Source of the DNA: Gari tellinella
Lineage: Eukaryota; Mollusca; Bivalvia; Cardiida; Psammobiidae
Length of the DNA stretch: 64,000 nucleotides
NCBI GenBank assembly: GCA_922989275.2
Contig: OV277868.1
Span: 21,572,291-21,636,290, forward strand
Direction: 5' to 3'
The position numbers and the translations under genes were made by a program. Position 1 is the stretch's first letter, and every line of letters begins with the position of its first letter. This document shows positions 44,598-56,399 of this stretch, piece after piece. A model generated the notes under the pieces. The model saw only the letters and a list, made by a program, of their open reading frames with translations. It did not search any database and was not told where the DNA came from.

Positions 44598-44800
44598 CCA
44601 CTTGAGAGTGCTGGTGATGGACTGAACATGTAGTTCTGATGAGACTGGTTGTCAGATCAGACACTGAACTTCTGGTCAGATCAGTCAAACTGTTTGCCAC
44701 TTGAGAGTGCTGGGGATGGACTAAACATATAGTTCTGATGAGACTGGTTGTCAGATCAGACACGGAACTTCTGATCAGATCAGTCAAACTGTTTGCCACT
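44598..44800. repeat. 99-bp tandem duplication
   Basis: CCACTTGAGAGTGCTGGTGA to CAGTCAAACTGTTTGCCACT is present twice with few changes. Each unit holds a hairpin-derived GATCAGACAC and AAACTGTTTG. The minus-strand open frame here is simply the repeat translated. Confidence 0.85.
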
Positions 44801-45057
44801 TGGAGCAGTTTTCTGGAGATATATACAAACAAGGAGTCTATGTTAGAGTTTTCAGTGTGTGAAGCCATCATTATTAAGCTGACAACCTTTTTTGTGTGAA
44901 GCCATCATTATTGAGCTGACAACCTTTTCGGGGCATATTAAGTTTCACTGGAGCGTCAATATAGTAGGTATTGGGCTATTGATGTAGGTATATCCGTAAC
45001 AATTTATGTTCCATTACTGTGCATTTTAATAAGGCTCTCTTACCAGTATCTCTCAGC

Positions 45058-45290
45058 GTAACCCATTGCTCCATAGACACACATTTAAACACCTTTAACT
45101 TATTCCTTCACTGAAGAAAATAGTTCCAACTTAAACAGTCATAAATCTGCATCCTAATTAATAGCATCCTGGCAGATGGTAACTTAATAAAGGCATGCTG
45201 AAAGTAAAGCACATTTTGCTTGTCTTTCAACTTGCTTTAAGTGGTCACCTGTCTTTAAAACTAGAAACAGGTTATGGAGAAGATGTTTAA
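45058..45290 (-). mobile_element. TM1 MITE
   Basis: GTAACCCATTGCTCCATAGA to GGTTATGGAGAAGATGTTTA A, with a shortened hairpin (GTAAAGCACATTTTGC). Confidence 0.65.
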
Positions 45291-45618
45291 TAATTCAAAT
45301 GTCACACAAGCTGCATCTGCATGAAAGTGTGAATATTGGACTGTAGACTTTAACATACTTTATCACATAAAACCGACTCTGGGAGTGTTATAAAGCCATT
45401 CAATAAACTATAGTGAAATATCAATATTTGGGCTCCGGCCCTACCTGTTCGTCCACAAGCGCTGCATGGCGCTGGGCGGCAAATAACGTCATTTGCCATG
45501 GCGTTACTGTAAACAACGTCAAGTTTTGGCGGAAAATATATATGGCGGAGAGACAAAAAACTACGGATTCAGTGAGTGAGTTCACTTAAAAGGGTTTTAA
45601 AATGTTTATGTGATAAAT

Positions 45619-45765
45619 AGGATCTAACATTCATGCTCATTATTTATCATTCTTAATAAACTCGTTGACTAAAACAAATATAACGCTCGCCAAGGCTCGC
45701 GTCATATTGTTTTAGTCAACTCGTTTATTAAAAATGATAATTAATGAGCACTCATGTAAGATCCT
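45619..45765. repeat. 147-bp inverted repeat with about 70-bp arms
   Basis: AGGATCTAACATTCATGCTC and on through GTTGACTAAAAC pairs with GTTTTAGTCAACTCG...GAGCACTCATGTAAGATCCT; top GCTCGCCAAGGCTCGCG. Arms show scattered mismatches. Confidence 0.8.
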
Positions 45766-46140
45766 CTATGTTAACAATTAATGTAGCTTACATTTTAATA
45801 GCCATTCTAGTGATGTTAATATCCTAGGACTCTTGCCATAGACATATAATTATCATAGCTAGAGCAGACTAACAGTGAAATCTTAGGGTAAAAGACATCT
45901 TGCAAACTAGCATATACATGAAAGTTTAGAATTATTCTACATAGCATGACTGAGTTCTTTATTCTGCTTCAGGTTTCAACTATTAATTAGCAGTAATATC
46001 TTAAGTAGAATTATAAGGAAAAAAAAGAGAAAAGTACAAAGTTATAGTCTACTTTCAGCCCAAATGACCATTCAGCCGACTGTACATTCACTCCACTGAT
46101 CTTTGAGCCATCTTGCCTACAATATTGAGCACTGCTAACA

Positions 46141-47060
46141 TATGGCGGGATTATGATTTAAAAGGTGTAGTATGGTGGGATTATGACTTTAGAGCTGTAG
46201 TATGGTGGGATTATGACTTTAGAGTTGTAGTATGGTTGGATTATGACTTTAGATTTGTAGTTTTGTGGGCTATGACTTTAGAGTTGTAGTACGGTGGGAT
46301 TATGACTTTAGATTTGTAGTGTGGTGGGCTTGTGACTTTAGATTTGTAGTATGGTGGGATTATGACTTTAGAGTTGTAGTATGGTGGGATTATGACTTTA
46401 GATTTGTAGTATGGTGGGCTTATGACTTTAGATTTGTAGTATGGTGGGCTTATGACTTTAGAGTAACTGTTGTAGTATGGTGGGATTATGATTTTAGAGT
46501 TGTAGTATGGTTGGATTATGATTTAAAAGGTGAAGTATGGTGGGATTATGATTTTAGAGTTACAGTATGGTGGTATTATGACTTTAGAGTTGAAGTATGG
46601 TGGGATTATAACCTTAGAGTAACTGTTGTAGTATGATGGGATTATAACTTAAGAGTTGTAGTATGGTTGGATTATGACTTTACAGTTGTAGTATGATGGG
46701 ATTATGACTTTAGAGTTGTAGTATGGTGGGATTATAACCTTAGAGCAACTGTTGTAGTATGGTGGGATTATGACTTTAGAGGTGTAGTATGATGGGATTA
46801 TGACTTTAGAGGTGTAGTATGATGGGATTATGACTTTAGAGTTGTAGTACGGTGAGATTATGATTTTAGAGTTATAGTATGGTGGGATTATGACTTTAGA
46901 GGTGTAGTATGGTGGGATTATGACTTTAAGAGTTGTAGTATGGTGGGATTATGATTTTAGAGTTACAGTATGGTGGGATTATGACTTTAGAGTTGTAGTA
47001 TGGTGGGATTATGACTTTAGAGTTGTAGCATGGTGTCATTGGGACTTTAGAATTATAGTG
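46141..47060. repeat. 30-bp minisatellite, about 30 units
   Basis: GTTGTAGTATGGTGGGATTA plus TGACTTTAGA repeats with point changes and insertions of TAACT. Because 30 is a multiple of three, long apparent open frames (WWDYDFRVVV repeats) arise by chance. Confidence 0.95.
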
Positions 47061-47346
47061 TAGTGTGATTATTATTAGAAAACAGTCTAAGCATTGACAT
47101 AAAGCTATATATTCATTACAACTCTTACTAGGAGATGCCAGACAAGCATATACTAGTTGAGCTCTTTGTACATCAAATTCTTTGTACATCAAAACACTTG
47201 ACAGATGGGCTGTAATTATGCCAGGCAAACTGTGAGTGATGCTCGTCCATCAGTTTATATGTGGATTTTCTCAACAAAATAGCTGAAGTTTTCATTTGGT
47301 TTAATTTTTCCTTTCACTGTGCACCATCTGGTGTCTTGAAATGAAA
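47061..47346. other. Unassigned stretch
   Basis: Unique-looking DNA between two tandem arrays; no motif recognised. Confidence 0.35.
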
Positions 47347-47546
47347 TACAGTAAACCTCTCTATTATGACCTCTAATATTGTGTTATAAGATGTTTAAGG
47401 CAGGTGGCTACTTAAAGCGGGAGGGAAGAAAACAGAAAGCTCTTAAAAATTATTATTTCTTTTCACCTTGCTTGAAGCCCCTGTCTGTCTTTTATACATT
47501 CAATAAGTCCTCTGTTTAGTGGTTGTAATAGAGATGATTTACTGTA
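47347..47546 (+). mobile_element. PM1 MITE, complete but diverged
   Basis: TA, CAGTAAACCTCTCTATTATG ... GGTTGTAATAGAGATGATTT, ACTG, TA. Hairpin arms ACTTAAAGCGGGAGG and CACCTTGCTTGAAGC have drifted. Confidence 0.7.
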
Positions 47547-47849
47547 ATGGAAACAATTAATTTGGGACACAGCATTAGAATATCGTATTGAGGCCACAGT
47601 CGTATAAATTCAATATAAATCAATTTCTGTTGCTGTAGATAAGGCAATTTAATAGATGGAGCTTCCTTAACCCTTTTTGGCTGAATTTTAGACATGGTCT
47701 ATTCCATTTTAGAAAATTGACCAGTTCTTTAATGTTGGGTTTAAGGGCTAATGTTTTAGAAAAACATTTCAGAAAAGATGAAAAACAAAAAAGTAGACTG
47801 ATATTTTTAGGAACAAACAGAACTCGCATGGTAGCTTAACTATGGGTCA

Positions 47850-50800
47850 CATATCTCACACAGTCACAGAGCTCACACAGTCACAGAGCTCATACAGTCA
47901 CAGAGCTCATACAGTCACAGCTTAACAGTCACAGAGCTCACACAGTCACAGCTTAGCAGTCAAAGAACTCACACAGTCACATCTTAGCAGTAACAGAACT
48001 CACACAGTCACATCTTAGCAGTAACAGCAGTCAAAGAACTCACACAGTTACAGCTTAACAGTCACAGAGCTCACACAGTCACAGCTTAGCAGTCAAAGAA
48101 CTCACACAGTCACATCTTAGCAGTAACAGCAGTCAAAGAACTCACACAGTCACAGCTTAACAGTCACAGAGCTCACACAGCTTAGAAGTCACAGAGCTCA
48201 CACAGTTACAGCTTAGCAGTCACAGAGCTCACACAGTTACAGCTTAGCAGTCACAGAGCTCTAGCAGTCACAGCTAAGCAGTCACAGAGCTCACACAGTT
48301 ACAGCTTAGAAGTCACAGAGCTCAGAAAGTTACAGATTAATTACTTTGAGTCTCAAATCTCACAGTCACAGAGCTCACACAGTCACAGCTTAGCAGTCAC
48401 AGAACTCACACAGTCACTGCTTAGCAGTCACAGAACTCACACAGTCACAGCTTAGCAGTCACAGAACTCACACAGTCACAGCTTAGCAGTCACAGAACTC
48501 ATACAGTCACAGCTAAGCAGTCACAGAACTCACACAGTCACAGCTTAGCAGTCACAGCAGTCACATAACTCACACAGTCACAGCTAAGCAGTCACAGAAC
48601 TCACACAGTCACAGCTTAGCAGTCACAGAACTCACACAGTCACTGCTTAGCAGTCACAGAACTCACACAGTCACAGCTTATCAGTCACAGAACTCACACA
48701 GTCACAGCTTAGCAGTCACAACAGTCACAGAACTCACACAGTCACAGCTTAGCAGTCACAGAACTCACAGTCACAGCTTAGCAGTCACAGAACTCACACA
48801 GTCACAGCTTAGCAGTCACAGAACTCACACAGTCACAGCTTAGCAGTCACAGAACTCACACAGTCACAGCTTAGCAGTCACAGAACTCACACAGTCACAG
48901 CTTAGCAGTCACAGAACTCACACAGTCACATCTTAGCAGTCACATAACTCACAGTCACAGCTTAGCAGTCACAGAACTCACACAGTCACAGCTTAGCAGT
49001 CACAGAACTCACACAGTCACAGCTTAGAAGTCACAGAGCTCATACAGTCACAGCTTAGCAGTCACAGAACTCACACAGTCACAGCTTTGCAGTCACAGAA
49101 CTCACACAGTCGCAGCTTAGCAGTCACAGAACTCACACAGTCACAGCTAAGCAGTCACAGAACTCACACAGTCACAGCTTAGCAGTCACATAACTCACAG
49201 TCACAGCTTAGCAGTCACAGAACTCACACAGTCACAGCTTAGAAGTCACAGAGCTCACACAGTCACAGCTTAGCAGTCACAGAACTCACAGTCACAGCTT
49301 TGCAGTCACAGAACTCACACAGTCGCAGCTTAGCAGTCACAGAACTCACACAGTCACAGCTTATCAGTCACAGAACTCACACAGTCACAGCTTAGCAGTC
49401 ACAGCAGTCACAGAACTCACACAGTCACAGCTTAGCAGTCACAGAACTCACACAGTCACAGCTTAGCAATCACAGAACTCACACAGTCACAGCTTAGCAG
49501 TCACAGCAGTCACAGAACTCACACAGTCACAGCTTAGCAGTCACAGAGCTCACACAGTCACATCTAAGCAGTCACAGAACTCACACAGTCACAGCTTAGC
49601 AATCACAGAGCTCACACAGTTACAGCTTAACAGTCACAGAGCTCACAAAGTAATGGTTTAGCAGTCACAGAGCTCACACAGTTATATCTTAACTATGAAT
49701 TACAAATCTCACACAGTTACAAATTAGCAGTCAAAGAGCTCACACAGTTACAGCTTATCAGTCACAGAGCTCACACAGTCACAGCCCAACAGTCACAGAG
49801 CTCACACAGTTACAGCTTAGAAATCACAGAGATCATACAGTTACAGGTTAGCTGTCACAGAGCTCACACAGTTACAGCTTATCAGTCACAGAGCTCACAC
49901 AGTTACAGCTCAACAGTCACAGAGCTCACACAGTTACAGCTTAGAAATCACAGAGCTCATACAGTTACAGGTTAGCTGTCACAGAGCTCACACAGTTACA
50001 GCTTAACATTTACAGAGCTCACACAGTTACAGCTTAGCAGTCACACAGTTACAGCTTAGCTGTCACAGAGATCACACAGTTACAGCTTAACAGTCACAGA
50101 GCTCACATAGTTACAGCTTAACAGTCACAGAGCTCACACAGTTACAGCTTAACAGTCACAGAGCTCACACAGTTACAGCTTAGCTGTCACAGAGCTCACA
50201 TAGTCACAGCTTAACAGTCACAGAGCTCACACAGTTACAGCTTTACAGTCACAGAGCTCACACAGTAACAGCTAAAAAATCACATACCTCACATAGTCAC
50301 ACCTTAGCAGTCACAGAGCACACACAGTTACTGCTTAGCAGTCACAGAGCTCACACAGTTACAGCTTAACAATCACATAGCTCACATAGTCACACCTTAG
50401 CAGTCACAGAGCTCACACAGTTACAGCTTAACAATCACATAGCTCACATAGTCACACCTTAGCAGTCACAGAGCTCACTAAGTTACTGCTTAGCAGTCAC
50501 TGAGCTCACTAAGTTACACCTTAACAATCACATAGCTCACATAGTTACAGCTTAAAAGTCACAGAGCTCACACAGTCACAGCTAAGCAGTCACAGAACTC
50601 ACACAGTCACAGCTTAGCAGTCACATAACTCAAAGTCACAGCTTAGCAGTCACAGAACTCACACAGTCGCAGCTTAGCAGTCACAGCAGTCACAGAACTC
50701 ACACAGGCACAGCTTAGAAGTCACAGAGCTCACACAGTCACAGCTTAGCAGTCACAGAACTCACACAGTCACAGCTTAGCAGTCACAGAACTCACACAGT

Positions 50801-52006
50801 CGCAGCTTAGCAGTCACAGCAGTCACAGAACTCACACAGTCACAGCTTATCAGTCACAGAACTCACACAGTCACAGCTTAGCAGTCACAGCAGTCACAGA
50901 ACTCACACAGTCACAGCTTAACAGTCACAGAACTCACACAGTCACAGCTTAGCAATCACAGAACTCACACAGTCACAGCTTAGCAGTCACATAACTCACA
51001 CAGTCACAGCTTAGCAGTCACAGAGCTCACACAGTCACAGCTTAGCAGTCACAGAACTCACACAGTCACAGCTTAGCAATCACAGAGCTCACACAGTTAC
51101 AGCTTTACAGTCACAGAGCTCACAAAGTAATGACTTAGCAGTCACAGAGCTCACACAGTTATATCTTAACTATGAATTACAAATCTCACACAGTTACAGC
51201 TTAGCAGTCAAAGAGCTCACACAGTTACAGCTTATCAGTCACAGAGCTCACACAGTTACAGCTCAACAGTCACAGAGCTCACACAGTTACAGCTTAGAAA
51301 TCACAGAGATCATACAGTTACAGGTTAGCTGTCACAGAGCTCACACAGTTACAGCTTATCAGTCACAGAGCTCACACAGTTACAGCTCAACAGTCACAGA
51401 GCTCACACAGTTACAGCTTAGAAATCACAGAGCTCATACAGTTACATGTTAGCTGTCACAGAGCTCACACAGTTACAGCTTAACATTATCAGAGCTCACA
51501 CAGTTACAGCTTAACAGTCACAGAGCTCACACAGTTACAGCTTAACAGTCACAGAGCTCACACAGTTACAGCTTAACAGTCACAGAGCTCACACAGTTAC
51601 AGCTTAGCTGTCACAGAGATCACACAGTTACAGCTTAACAGTCACAGAGCTCACACAGTTACAGCTTAACAGTCACAGAGCTCACACAGTTACAGCTTAA
51701 CAGTCACAGAGCTCACACAGTTACAGCTTAGCTGTCACAGAGCTCACATAGTCACAGCTTAACAGTCACAGAGCTCACACAGTTACTGCTTAGCAGTCAC
51801 AGAGCTCCCTAAGTTACACTTTAACAATCACATAGCTCACATAGTTACAGCTTAAAAGTCACAGAGCTCACACAGTTACAGCTTAGCAGTCACAGAGCTC
51901 ACACAGTTACAGAGCTCACACATTTACAGCTTAAAAGTCACAGAGCTCACACAGTTGCAGCTTAAAAGTCACAGAGCTCACACAGTTACAGCTTAGCAGT
52001 CACAGA
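47850..52006. repeat. 31-bp minisatellite, about 130 units, 4.1 kb
   Basis: Unit CAGTCACAGAACTCACACAG plus TCACAGCTTAG. Two sub-types alternate in blocks: GAACTC...CAGTCACAG (mainly 48.4-49.6 and 50.57-51.1 kb) and GAGCTC...CAGTTACAG (mainly 49.6-50.5 and 51.1-52.0 kb). An odd marker, AAAGTAATGRYTTAGCAG...TATCTTAACTATGAATTAC, occurs at 49647 and again 1477 bases later. Confidence 0.95.
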
Positions 52007-52093
52007 ACTTTTGACGGACATATTATCTGGGTCTACAATATTTCTCAAAAGCATCAATATTTTTCTGCACAACTTTAAATGCAGGAGAAGGAT

Positions 52094-52300
52094 GAACCCA
52101 TTACCCAATAAGTACACCTTGTTACACCTCTAATCTATTCCTTCACTTAACAAAAAAGTTCCAATTTATACAGTCAGTAATAAGTATGATAAGAAAAAAT
52201 TTCTATTCTCTAGCAGATAATAGCTTAAAGCAGGCTGAAACCTGCTTGAAGTGGTCACATATCTTCAAAACTAGAAGCAGGCTATGGGTTAATGGATTAA
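52094..52300 (-). mobile_element. TM1 MITE, hairpin collapsed
   Basis: AACCCATTACCCAATAAGTA to GGCTATGGGTTAATGGATTA A. Only AGCTTAAAGCAGGCTGAAAC and CTGCTTGAAGTGG remain of the hairpin. Confidence 0.65.
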
Positions 52301-52901
52301 ACAATTTTATATTAATAAAAGAATCCTTGTTGAGCTTAGTATATTTTCTCTTTTCTTGGTAAAGGCTTTTCTTTAGAAAACTGTCAAACTATGATACCTC
52401 GAATTAGTTTATACTTGAATTTATCATATTTTCTTGTTGAATTTTATAATTTAACCTCGCTTAAATCAAACATATCCTTATTAAAAAGTTAAAAAGTGAC
52501 TTAATTCGCCACATTTAACTTTGAAATAAGGATATATTTGACTTATGCGAGTTTGAGATATTGAAGGCTGGTTGTATATGATTTAGGTAGAATCTTCTTG
52601 TCAAGATTGTTTCATATCAAAGTGCTTTCCTTCCCCCAAACAACTTCCAGGCTGTCAGTGCCTATTATATATTGACATTTTTGACTCAAGCAATATTTCA
52701 TAATAAAGTGTTTCCGGTAATTTTGCTTTTAGCTATTATCCTGCTATACTGTAGGCTGCTTCAAATTGTTATTCTGCAAACCTAATGTTTCATTTCAAGA
52801 CTTTCTTCCTCAAAAACCCAAAATCAGAATCAGGTTGAGTGAAGTACTGAGTCACCATCCCTCTGATCTGGATACAAACAGTTTGGTCAGGGTTAGGAGG
52901 T
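52301..52901. other. Unassigned stretch
   Basis: It contains a loose inverted pair (ATATCCTTATTAAAAAGTTA near 52468, TAAGGATATATTTGACTTA near 52526) and a stray hairpin arm (GATCTGGATACAAACAGTTT, 52863). No coding recognised. Confidence 0.35.
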
Positions 52902-53188
52902 TTAACCCATTACCCCATAGCCAGGCTAGGAGGTTTAACCAATTACACCGTAGCCTGTTTCTACTTTTGAAGATAGGTGACCACTTAAAGCAGGCAAAAA
53001 GTAAAGCAGAATGTGCCTTAAGGTGCATTCTGCTTTACTTTCAGCCTGCTTTAAGCTATAATATCTGCTAAAATATAGAAAATATTTCAGATTGTTCATA
53101 TTCTTGACTGAATAAATTTGATATACTTTCTTCAGTGGAGGAATAAATTAGAGGTGTAAAAGGGTGTATTTATGGGGTAATGGGTTAA
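52902..53188 (+). mobile_element. TM1 MITE with a duplicated left TIR
   Basis: GGTTAGGAGGTTTAACCCAT with TACCCCATAG, then GGCTAGGAGGTTTAACCAAT with TACACCGTAG. The rest is a complete TM1: hairpin GTGCCTTAAGGTGC, right end TATGGGGTAATGGGTTAA. Confidence 0.75.
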
Positions 53189-53829
53189 AGGTCTAAGTTG
53201 ATGATGCCGAGTTGTTTGATCTGAATCCAAACAGTCATCCCAACTGACAGTGAAGCCAAGGAAGGGTTACCCTGACTGCCCATAGATTATGTGGAGATGT
53301 TTATCCCAGATATCTTAATACAAATCATACATCAGTAAAATCCTGGTCACATCAATAAGCCTGGGCGATCAATATCTAGTGTACAATAATAGTCCAACTC
53401 TCAGTGTCTCTGGAGCCCTCACAGTCTTCCGTATCCAAAACTCTAAATGTCCTTCACCCAAGTGTGATTAAAACAGATGAGTGCTAAATAAAGCAAATTG
53501 AAAGTAAAGCAGAAAGTTTCTAGTTATTGGAGGTTTCTGCTTTACTTTCATTTTGTATTTAATTAGTTGTTAATTGTATAAGATACAGTAAAACCCGTGC
53601 ATTAGGACCACAAAAGGTGCATTCTGTTTTAATTGTAATCTGCTTTAAGTGGTCACCTGTTTTTAAAACATAGAACAGGCTATGGGGTTAAGACTTTAAA
53701 ATGTATTGAGACTGATGCAAAACATTGAGGATATTTAGACTACTTGTCTCTGTTCCAAGATTGACACTACTCAATTTTGTTTCAACCTAATGAATGTTAG
53801 TTTTCAAATAATTGCATGGAAAATAGGTT
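53189..53829. other. Stretch with a decayed hairpin
   Basis: A hairpin with arms AAATTGAAAGTAAAGCAGAA and TTCTGCTTTACTTTCATTTT lies at 53480-53557. A TM1 right flank relic (GTGGTCACCTGTTTTTAAAA) is near 53648. No coding recognised. Confidence 0.45.
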
Positions 53830-54030
53830 TTAACTCTTAGCATGTTAGCCGTGATACAATGGTAATCTTTGTAAACGGTTTGGATACAGACGAGACGCCG
53901 CATCACCCATCACCTCATTAAGATCCAAACTGTTTGACAATCAGATCCTGTTTTGGAAAGAAATTTAGAAAATTTAGAACAGTAGCATACAACAATTGGT
54001 GCATACCCAGCATGCAAAGAGCAAAGGCTA
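53830..54030 (+). mobile_element. TM4 element
   Basis: TTAACTCTTAGCATGTTAGC to ACCCAGCATGCAAAGAGC. A decayed hairpin sits at 53874-53938 (AAACGGTTTGGATACAGACG), followed by GACAATCAGATCCTGTTTTG. Confidence 0.65.
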
Positions 54031-54171
54031 AAAAATAGTAAAACAACATCATTACATCGAAGTTACGAGAATTGGCTCGAAGATTGGTTTCTATTGGGTT
54101 TTTTTCTTTTCCTTTTAACATTGAGGTCATCGTGAGAATCTTTAGAGGGTTCAAAGTCAGATAGAGAAGAT

Positions 54172-54376
54172 GCCTATCAGGGCTCCAGATAAGGGGAGTA
54201 TTTCAAAAATTAAAATCTTTATTTCTGCTTTAAACCCTATGGTGTCACTACTCATTAGAATCGTCTCGAAGAGACGATTCTAATGAGTAGTAACACCATA
54301 GGATTTGATGTTAAAATAAGTGAGTAAATGTTGGATTTGTGCAGTTTACTCCCTCTTATCTGGAGCCCTGGCCTAT
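54172..54376 (+). mobile_element. HM1 MITE, complete, 6-bp duplication
   Basis: GCCTAT precedes (54172-54177) and follows (54371-54376) a 193-bp element with ends CAGGGCTCCAGATAAGGGGA and TCTTATCTGGAGCCCTG. The centre (54248-54290) is a palindrome: CTACTCATTAGAATCGTCTC and its complement. Confidence 0.85.
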
Positions 54377-54393
54377 ATGGATTATCTGTTTCC

Positions 54394-54610
54394 TCAACCC
54401 ATTACTCCATAGCTTTGCATTTTTCGCATTTAATTAATTCATTCACTGAAGAAAATAGTTCCAATTTATACAGTCATGAATATGTGCCATAAGAAATATT
54501 TTCAATATCCAAGCAGATGGTAGCTTAAAGCAGGCTGAAAGTAATGCAGAATGCACCTTATAAGACACATTCTGCTTTATTTTCAGCCTGCTTTTAGTGG
54601 TGACCGGCTC
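54394..54610 (-). mobile_element. TM1 MITE, right end lost
   Basis: CAACCCATTACTCCATAGCT, left half, hairpin with ATGCACCTTATAAGACACAT top, CTGCTTTTAGTGGTGACCGG; the right TIR is missing. Confidence 0.65.
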
Positions 54611-54867
54611 GCCGTATTCAAAAACTGTATGGAAACAGGTTCTTGAAAGTGTTTACCTTGACTCTTGAGAGGTTTGTCCCAATAATGTTACCTATATGAC
54701 AGCTAGCAGGCATGAGCAAAACCCAAAAGCCTACAGAATTAATAGCCAGGCATTATTTCCTCATATTGCGTCCTCGAGTCTAAATTATTGTCTGAAGTCC
54801 ATCCTGATTGTCATAATTCATGACGTTACTACTTCTGATGTTGTTCGATATGTATCCACTCTCCTAC

Positions 54868-55057
54868 TATGACCAGATCTCCTGATAAGGGAGTATATCC
54901 TTATGCCTCCTCCGAACCTATCATGTGACTACTCATTAGAATTGTCACTTTGCAACGATTCTAAAGAGTTAATTCACTACAATGGGTTTTACAGAAGCAT
55001 AAAAGAAAACTTTGAAAATAAGTGATTCACACACTCTTTACTTGAGCCCTGTATGAC
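54868..55057 (+). mobile_element. HM1 MITE, diverged, perfect 6-bp duplication
   Basis: TATGAC at 54868-54873 and 55052-55057 flank 178 bp with ends CAGATCTCCTGATAAGGGAG and TTACTTGAGCCCTG. Centre ACTACTCATTAGAATTGTC / GATTCTAAAGAGT. Confidence 0.8.
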
Positions 55058-55159
55058 CAGTCTTTCATCCATGTTGTTGTCTGTTTGGTTCCTGGAACAT
55101 GCAGAAAACATGTAAAGGTTTGAAGTATAAAAAGGATCCACATCTGAGGGGGAACTTCT

Positions 55160-55406
55160 TTAACCCTTTACCCCATGGCCTTATTATAGTTTGGAAAATA
55201 GGTGACTACTTAAAGCAGGTTGAAAGTAAAGCAGAATGCGCCTTGAGGCACATTCTGCTTTACTTTCAGCCTGCTTTAAGCTACTGTCTATTAGGATATG
55301 GAAATGTTTCTTATGGTAAATATTGATTACTGTATAAATTGGAATATTTTTTCTTCAGGGTTTGAATAAATTAAAGGCGTGAAAAAAATATGGGGTAATG
55401 GGTTAA
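55160..55406 (+). mobile_element. TM1 MITE, complete
   Basis: TTAACCCTTTACCCCATGGC to ATATGGGGTAATGGGTTAA. Hairpin at 55209-55280, GCGCCTTGAGGCAC top (one unpaired change). Confidence 0.75.
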
Positions 55407-55515
55407 TATGCCAAACCTTTCTTCAGGCAGTTGGTTCTTTAGTGGATAAAATTCTTATCTGAAATTCTTTCTTTATTTATTGATTAAATTTTCTTTTGTA
55501 ATTTTGAATGAATAT

Positions 55516-55757
55516 TTCACCCTTTACCCCATAGCCTATTTTTTCTAGTTTTGAAGAAAGGTTTTCTAGTTTTGAAGGTGACCACTTAAAGCATATTGAA
55601 AGTAAAGCATTCTGCTTTACTTTCAGTCTGTTTTAAGCTGCCATCTGCTAGACTATAGAAACTTTTTCTTATGCTAAAATATTCATGACTTATAAATTGG
55701 TATTATTTTCTTCAGGGTATGAATAAATTAAATGTTTATCTTTGGAGTAAAGGGTTA
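55516..55757 (+). mobile_element. TM1 MITE, hairpin top deleted
   Basis: CACCCTTTACCCCATAGCCT to TTTGGAGTAAAGGGTTAA. TTCTAGTTTTGAAG is duplicated (55544-55577), and the hairpin lacks its top: GTAAAGCATTCTGCTTTAC. Confidence 0.7.
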
Positions 55758-55801
55758 AAGTTTATAATCTGAAGTAGTTGATGCAGACTGTTTACAAATA
55801 A

Positions 55802-56050
55802 CCGGCGGACGTAGTCAAGGGGTAAAGCACCCTCTTACGATGTCAGGAGTTACGAGTTTGATCCCCCGCTGGACCAAGTCCTTCGGATGAGACTTTATAA
55901 ACCGAGGTCCGATGTATCTAAAAGATTGACCAGAGAACTCTTTTGATAATAAGAGTAGGGCATTGCACCCGGGTTCTCTGTATCCACTCCCCTCTCTCCG
56001 GGGCGTCCAGTTAGCCCATAGATGGCAGAAACGGATGTTATCAAACAAAA
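55802..56050 (+). mobile_element. tRNA-derived SINE
   Basis: A-box TAGTCAAGGGG (55812-55822) fits TRGYNNARNNG; B-box-like GAGTTTGATCC (55854-55864) has two changes. An A-rich tail, AACAAAACAAAACTG, lies near 56045. The body between is unlike the other two SINEs. Alternatively a tRNA pseudogene with unrelated flank. Confidence 0.55.
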
Positions 56051-56399
56051 CAAAACTGAAAAGTTTACAAATACAGCTACAGTTGAAACTCGATACTTCC
56101 AACACGCATTAGTTCGAACATACCCATATTTCAAAGTTAAAACGTGGCTTGGCCAAGTTTTAACTTTGAAATAAGGGTATTTTTTACTTAGAAGAGATTG
56201 CGTTTTCGAAATTAAACTGATGAAATACTGGTAAATTTGATTTAAGCGAGTTGGAAGTATAGAGTTTTGACTGTAGAAGGTAATTTAAGAGTTAAGAAGG
56301 TTGCTGTGAGTTTATAGTAAATTACAAAAGTAGAAGTGTAATAGCTCTCTAGTCCCAGGAGAGTCTGGAAACTAAAGAAACTGCTCTATCGTCATCATA
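56051..56399. other. Stretch with an imperfect inverted pair
   Basis: TCGATACTTCCAACACGCAT and TTCGAACATACCCATATTTC at 56089-56134 are loosely complementary to TAAGGGTATTTTTTACTTAG and GAGTTGGAAGTATAGAGTTT further on, so a small decayed palindromic element is possible. No coding recognised. Confidence 0.35.

Noticed and set aside
44590..44871. 93-codon minus-strand frame with a duplicated peptide
   Set aside because: Produced by the 99-bp duplication containing hairpin remnants.
46265..46636. 123-codon open frame
   Set aside because: It is the translation of the 30-bp array; its openness follows from unit length.
47850..52006. CRISPR-like regularly spaced repeats
   Set aside because: Units are contiguous with no unique spacers, and the context is eukaryotic.
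55802..55875. Functional tRNA gene
   Set aside because: A- and B-box-like motifs are present, but I could not build acceptor and anticodon stems; treated as a SINE head.
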